Shown one piece after another: positions 56,257 through 59,165 of a stretch of 59,165 bases of DNA. Source of the DNA: UBA4738 sp002413305. GTDB taxonomy: Bacteria; Actinomycetota; UBA4738. Below the pieces are notes generated by a model. That model was not told where the DNA came from. It did not search any database and worked only from the letters and a program-made list of their open reading frames with translations. The stretch spans positions 1 through 59,165 of the forward strand of contig DAIUAM010000020.1 in assembly GCA_036847185.1 (NCBI GenBank), given 5' to 3'. The stretch's first letter is position 1. Each line of letters opens with the position of its first letter. The position numbers were made by a program, and so were the translations under genes.

Positions 56257-57755
56257 TCGGCCCGGGCGGCTCGGACCACGACGAAACAGAAGATCGCCAG
56301 CATCACGGCCGCAGCGCCGAAATGCACTCCCGTCAGCATGTCCCGCCAGAGGGCAGGATCCGATCCGGGTTCGGCGGGGACGCCCGTCAGCGCGAGCAGG
56401 GCGGCCGTCCCAAGTGCGGCTCCGCACAGTAGCCCGTCCTCGAGCAGCGCGGCGAACGGCAGGAACCAGGCGGCGTACCACGGGGGCAGGTACGGGACGC
56501 TCAGCGCAAGAAGGAGGAGCGCCGTGGCCCACATCGGCGCCGAGGCTTCCGGACGGGCCCGAGCGAGCCACTGGAGGAGCAGCACCGCGAACATTCCGAG
56601 GAACACCGCGGCGGTGGCCTTCCCCAATGCTCCCGGCGTGTGCAGTCCACCGATCGACCTCCCCAGCGCTCTGGCACCGCGCACCATGAGCCCCGGTCCG
56701 CTGGCCCAGCCTTCCAGCGCCGAAAGGGACCGAAGTGACGCCAGCGACGCACCGCCGGAAGAGAAAGGAGCGAGGAGGATGGCCGTCAGAGCCGCCACGA
56801 CGGTCGCGTGGAGCCCGACCGTGCGTGTCCGTGCCCCCCGGTCGCGGCCGCCGAGTGACCAGACCCAGATGACGAGCGGGGGGACCAGCACGACCTTGAC
56901 CAGCACCGCGAGGGTCAAGATGGCCGTCACCAGGAAGGGGAGGGGCGAGAGGTTCGAACCGGGGCGCCCCGCCTTGAGCCACCACCCCGCCACCACTAAC
57001 CCGAGCAGGAGCAGGGCGACCGCCAGCGTGTCGTTGTGTCCACCACCGACCGTGTGGATGACGAGCACCGGATTGAGGCCCACGATGGCCACCGCCGCAA
57101 CCTCCCGGCCCGGACGGAACGCCTTGGTCGCCGCCCAGGCCAGCGCGGCGGCCGCGGCCAGCCCGAGCCCGGAGAGGATCTTGAACGCCAGGATCGTTCC
57201 TCGTACGGAACCCGCGAAGGCCCGGGCGATGGCTGCGGCCGGCAGGACGAACGCCGGCCCGTAGACCGACGGTGTGGTGAGGTATTGGCGGGACACTGCC
57301 GGCGTGAACGGGTCCCCGGGGAATGCGGCCGGGGCCACCGTGTAGGGGTTCGCACCGTGCAGCGCGAACGCCCGGCCGTAGGCCGCGTAGCTGTACACGT
57401 CGCGCGAGAGCAGGAGCGGCCCCGCGACGATGGCGGTGAGGGCCACACCGGCTGCCACCGCGACCGGCTGGAGCCCGACTCGGCCCAGCCACGCCTCTCG
57501 GACGACGAGCAGGCTGGCGGCTACCAGGATGACGAGGAGCACGATCGAGACGATGGTCAGCCCCAGTCGGTCCAGCCGGTCCAGCCCGATCCAACCGGCG
57601 AGCCGCCTCGTCCAGACCGGCGCGCCGACACCCCGCGGGAAGACGGGTACGAGCGGAGAATCCGGCGCACCGCCGATCGCATCGATGGCTACGAACCCGG
57701 CCACTAGAACGAAAAGCGCCAGACGAGCTTTCGCCGTGGTCGGTGGCCGCGCCAT
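56196..57755 (-). CDS. GT-C polyprenyl-phosphomannose mannosyltransferase (MptA/MptB-like)
   Basis: A 519-residue protein with about 12-13 membrane helices. Family features: RDVYSYAAYGRAFALHGANP near residue 120, GLNPVLVIHTVGGGHNDTLA near 230, and LSVPYLPPWYAAWFLPFA near the C-terminus. Related actinobacterial enzymes extend the alpha-1,6-mannan of lipoglycans. Its last 61 nt overlap the 3' end of the convergent cpaB gene. Confidence 0.78.
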   Translation of the reverse strand: MARPPTTAKARLALFVLVAGFVAIDAIGGAPDSPLVPVFPRGVGAPVWTRRLAGWIGLDRLDRLGLTIVSIVLLVILVAASLLVVREAWLGRVGLQPVAVAAGVALTAIVAGPLLLSRDVYSYAAYGRAFALHGANPYTVAPAAFPGDPFTPAVSRQYLTTPSVYGPAFVLPAAAIARAFAGSVRGTILAFKILSGLGLAAAAALAWAATKAFRPGREVAAVAIVGLNPVLVIHTVGGGHNDTLAVALLLLGLVVAGWWLKAGRPGSNLSPLPFLVTAILTLAVLVKVVLVPPLVIWVWSLGGRDRGARTRTVGLHATVVAALTAILLAPFSSGGASLASLRSLSALEGWASGPGLMVRGARALGRSIGGLHTPGALGKATAAVFLGMFAVLLLQWLARARPEASAPMWATALLLLALSVPYLPPWYAAWFLPFAALLEDGLLCGAALGTAALLALTGVPAEPGSDPALWRDMLTGVHFGAAAVMLAIFCFVVVRAARADHGSSTGGATTTSRSAKARA

Positions 57756-57896
57756 CTCGGAAGGGACTCTAGCCCCTCCCGGTAGCCGCGAATCAGGTCA
57801 CAGACGACGCCTCGCGTGCCACGTCCCGGTTGGTCCCCTGTGGACGGGGTCATTCGCCTCTACGCTCAGCTCTGCCCGTCCCCGACCCTCAGATGC

Positions 57897-58367
57897 ATGT
57901 TCGTCCGCTACTTCGTGGAGATCGCCCGGCCCGTCGCCGACGTGCAGGAGGTCCTGCTGACCAGCCCGGAGCTCTGGGCGGGCGGTCCTGCCGGCGAGGC
58001 ACACCAACGCGGCCGCCGACTCCTTTCCGAAGTGGGCTTCGAACCGGCCGGCCACCGCGTGTCGAAGCGGGTCGAGATCTGTTTCAGCGACCCCATCCAC
58101 CTCCCGTCGAAGACCATCCTGCCCATGACCTGGTCGCCCACCGGCGCGGAGCCGCTGTTCCCCGCCCTGGACGCCGACATCGAGATCGCGGGCCTGGGCC
58201 CGAACCGAACCCAGCTCTCGATCAGCGCCAGGTACACCCCACCGCTGGGCGCCGTGGGGCGAGCCATCGACCGAAGCCTCCTCCACCGGGTGGCCGAAGC
58301 CACCGTGAAGGACTTCCTGGACCGGGTCGCGGCCACCTTGGAGCGTGTCCCAGCCCCTGCTCGTTGA
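57897..58367 (+). CDS. SRPBCC-like uncharacterised protein
   Basis: A 156-residue protein beginning MFVRYFVEIARPVADVQEVL. The pattern (opening beta strand, SPELWAGG, SKRVEICFSDPIHLPSKTIL, FPALDADIEIAGLGP, TQLSISARYTPPLGAVGRAI and a long C-terminal helix) fits the START/SRPBCC ligand-binding fold. Function unknown. A NarL-type regulator gene follows after 31 nt. Confidence 0.65.
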   Translation: MFVRYFVEIARPVADVQEVLLTSPELWAGGPAGEAHQRGRRLLSEVGFEPAGHRVSKRVEICFSDPIHLPSKTILPMTWSPTGAEPLFPALDADIEIAGLGPNRTQLSISARYTPPLGAVGRAIDRSLLHRVAEATVKDFLDRVAATLERVPAPAR

Positions 58368-58392
58368 GCCCAGCCCCCCGACGTGGGAGCAT
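58364..58392 (+). promoter_or_regulatory. Promoter of the response-regulator gene
   Basis: TTGAGC (58364-58369), 17 nt, GAGCAT (58387-58392), then 6 nt to the GTG at 58399. The -35 overlaps the stop codon of the SRPBCC-like gene. Leaderless layout; it also fixes the start codon. Confidence 0.5.
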
Positions 58393-58398
58393 GGGGTC

Positions 58399-59055
58399 GT
58401 GACCACGCCCCTGCGTGTCCTGCTCGTCGATGACCACGAGGTGGTCCGGAGCGGGGTGGCTGCGCTGCTGAAGGCCACCGATGACATCGTGGTGGCTGGG
58501 GAGGCCGGCACGGTGCAGGGTGCCGTGGAGGAGGCGGACCGCGTCCGTCCCGATGTGGTGGTCATGGACGTCCGCCTGGCGGACGGGTCCGGGATCGAGG
58601 CAACCCGGGAGATCCGGGCTCGCCGCCCCCAGACCCAGGTGCTCATGCTGACCTCCTTCGCCGACGACGAGGCCCTGTTCGCCTCGATCATGGCCGGGGC
58701 CTCCGGCTACGTGCTCAAGCAGGTCCGCAGCGGCGAGCTCCTGCGGGCCATCCGGGCCGTGGGGGCAGGCCAGAGCCTTCTGGACCCGGCGGTGACCAAG
58801 GCGGTACTCGACCGCCTGCGCAAGGGAAAGCACCTCATGCGGGACGAGAAGCTGGCCCGGTTGTCCCCCCAGGAGGAGCGCATCCTCACCCTGATCGCCG
58901 AGGGCAAGACGAACAGGGAGGTCGGGGAGGAGCTCCACCTGGCCGAGAAGACGGTCAAGAACTACGTCTCCTCGATCCTGTCGAAGCTGGAGGTGGCCCG
59001 CCGGGCCGAGGCCGCCGCCTACCTGGCCCGCCACACCACCACCCCCGGGTCCTGA
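58399..59055 (+). CDS. NarL/DevR (DosR)-type response regulator
   Basis: A 218-residue two-component regulator. Receiver: RVLLVDDHEVVRSGVAALL with the acidic pair, phosphoacceptor Asp in VVMDVRLADG, conserved Thr/Ser in LMLTSFADDE and Lys in GYVLKQV. LuxR-type HTH: LSPQEERILTLIAEGKTNRE, KTVKNYVSSILSKLEV. No sensor kinase gene lies within the window, though it may follow beyond the end. Close to DevR/DosR in layout. Confidence 0.93.
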   Translation: MTTPLRVLLVDDHEVVRSGVAALLKATDDIVVAGEAGTVQGAVEEADRVRPDVVVMDVRLADGSGIEATREIRARRPQTQVLMLTSFADDEALFASIMAGASGYVLKQVRSGELLRAIRAVGAGQSLLDPAVTKAVLDRLRKGKHLMRDEKLARLSPQEERILTLIAEGKTNREVGEELHLAEKTVKNYVSSILSKLEVARRAEAAAYLARHTTTPGS

Positions 59056-59165
59056 GCGAGCCGACCCGACCGGCCCTCCGGGGTCCCGAAAGGTCCCGTC
59101 CGGAGCGGGCCGCAGGGCCGATGTCCCCACCCCGTTCGAGGACCGAAGCTTGGGACGAGAGGAAA
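59056..59165. other. Non-coding right end of the window
   Basis: 110 bases after the response regulator with no gene, tRNA or clear terminator hairpin visible. Confidence 0.6.

Noticed and set aside
1..59165. Many GGTTCGAA stretches that look like tRNA T arms
   Set aside because: Only three form full cloverleaves (Leu, Gln, Ala). The rest lie inside genes and reflect the TTCGAA enrichment.
1..59165. CRISPR array, insertion sequence, prophage or defence island
   Set aside because: No regularly spaced repeats, transposase, integrase or phage-like genes were seen on either strand.

Overview
The window is about 59 kb of very GC-rich chromosomal DNA, close to 70 % GC by eye. It carries almost only housekeeping and biosynthetic genes, three tRNA genes, and no transposase, integrase, phage gene or CRISPR array. 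Conserved neighbourhoods (mazG-eno-ftsB-DUF501-ppx, glmU-prs-rplY-pth-mfd, metG-tatD-(RpfB-like)-rsmA-ispE, rsmI next to a protein O-mannosyltransferase), an F420-type luciferase-family oxidoreductase, an MptA/B-like mannosyltransferase, abundant GTG starts and many leaderless genes point to Actinomycetota. The mix of features suggests a deep or uncultured lineage rather than Streptomyces or Mycobacterium. This placement is inference from gene content.

Layout. 1-8.7 kb: tRNA-Leu, a PD40 lipoprotein, two cyclophilins, a DUF501-Ppx/GppA fusion, an S1 protein, YihY, FtsB/DivIC, enolase, MazG and a SurA-like lipoprotein. 8.7-16.7 kb: acyl-CoA synthetase, SCP2-alpha/beta hydrolase, Mfd, LLM oxidoreductase, Pth. 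16.7-20.7 kb: rplY, an NTF2-like gene, prs, glmU, tRNA-Gln. 20.7-27.4 kb: a small membrane protein, ispE, rsmA, a DUF348-G5-RlpA cell-wall protein, tatD, metG and, divergently, an EamA transporter. 27.3-37.4 kb: one minus-strand aromatic supraoperon in the order leader peptide, aroH, aroF, tyrA, aroA, aroE, aroC, aroKB, aroQ, trpE, trpG. 37.4-45.9 kb: rsmI, O-mannosyltransferase, rpiA, thioredoxin-like lipoprotein, CorA, SCO1, MFS exporter, cupin. 46-49.9 kb: a Cys-rich micro-ORF overlapping arsC, tRNA-Ala, PspC/SHOCT proteins, an MDMPI-family protein, a bacterial translin and a membrane protein. 50-59 kb: moaC, moeA, galU, a His-rich membrane protein, fmdB, mtnP, a frameshifted cpaB, a GT-C mannosyltransferase, an SRPBCC-like protein and a NarL/DevR response regulator.

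The most notable system is the aromatic supraoperon. From DAHP synthase to chorismate every shikimate step is present, with a chorismate mutase, prephenate dehydrogenase and anthranilate synthase as branch enzymes. From aroF onward every junction is a 1-4 nt stop/start overlap. In front lies a well-formed attenuator: a TTGACG promoter, an apparently leaderless 31-residue leader peptide holding Phe, Tyr and Trp codons, a segment in the leader coding region complementary over 8 nt to the 5' arm of the terminator, and an intrinsic terminator ending in six U. One leader therefore appears to sense all three aromatic amino acids.

Other points of interest are a 17-residue Cys-pair peptide that a +1 shift at its UGA would join to ArsC, apparent near-cognate start codons (AUC, AUA, CUG) at tightly coupled junctions, a recurring leaderless promoter layout (-10 box, 6-7 nt, ATG/GTG), and strong over-use of the palindrome TTCGAA in all reading frames. 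No stretch longer than 300 bases lacks a gene.
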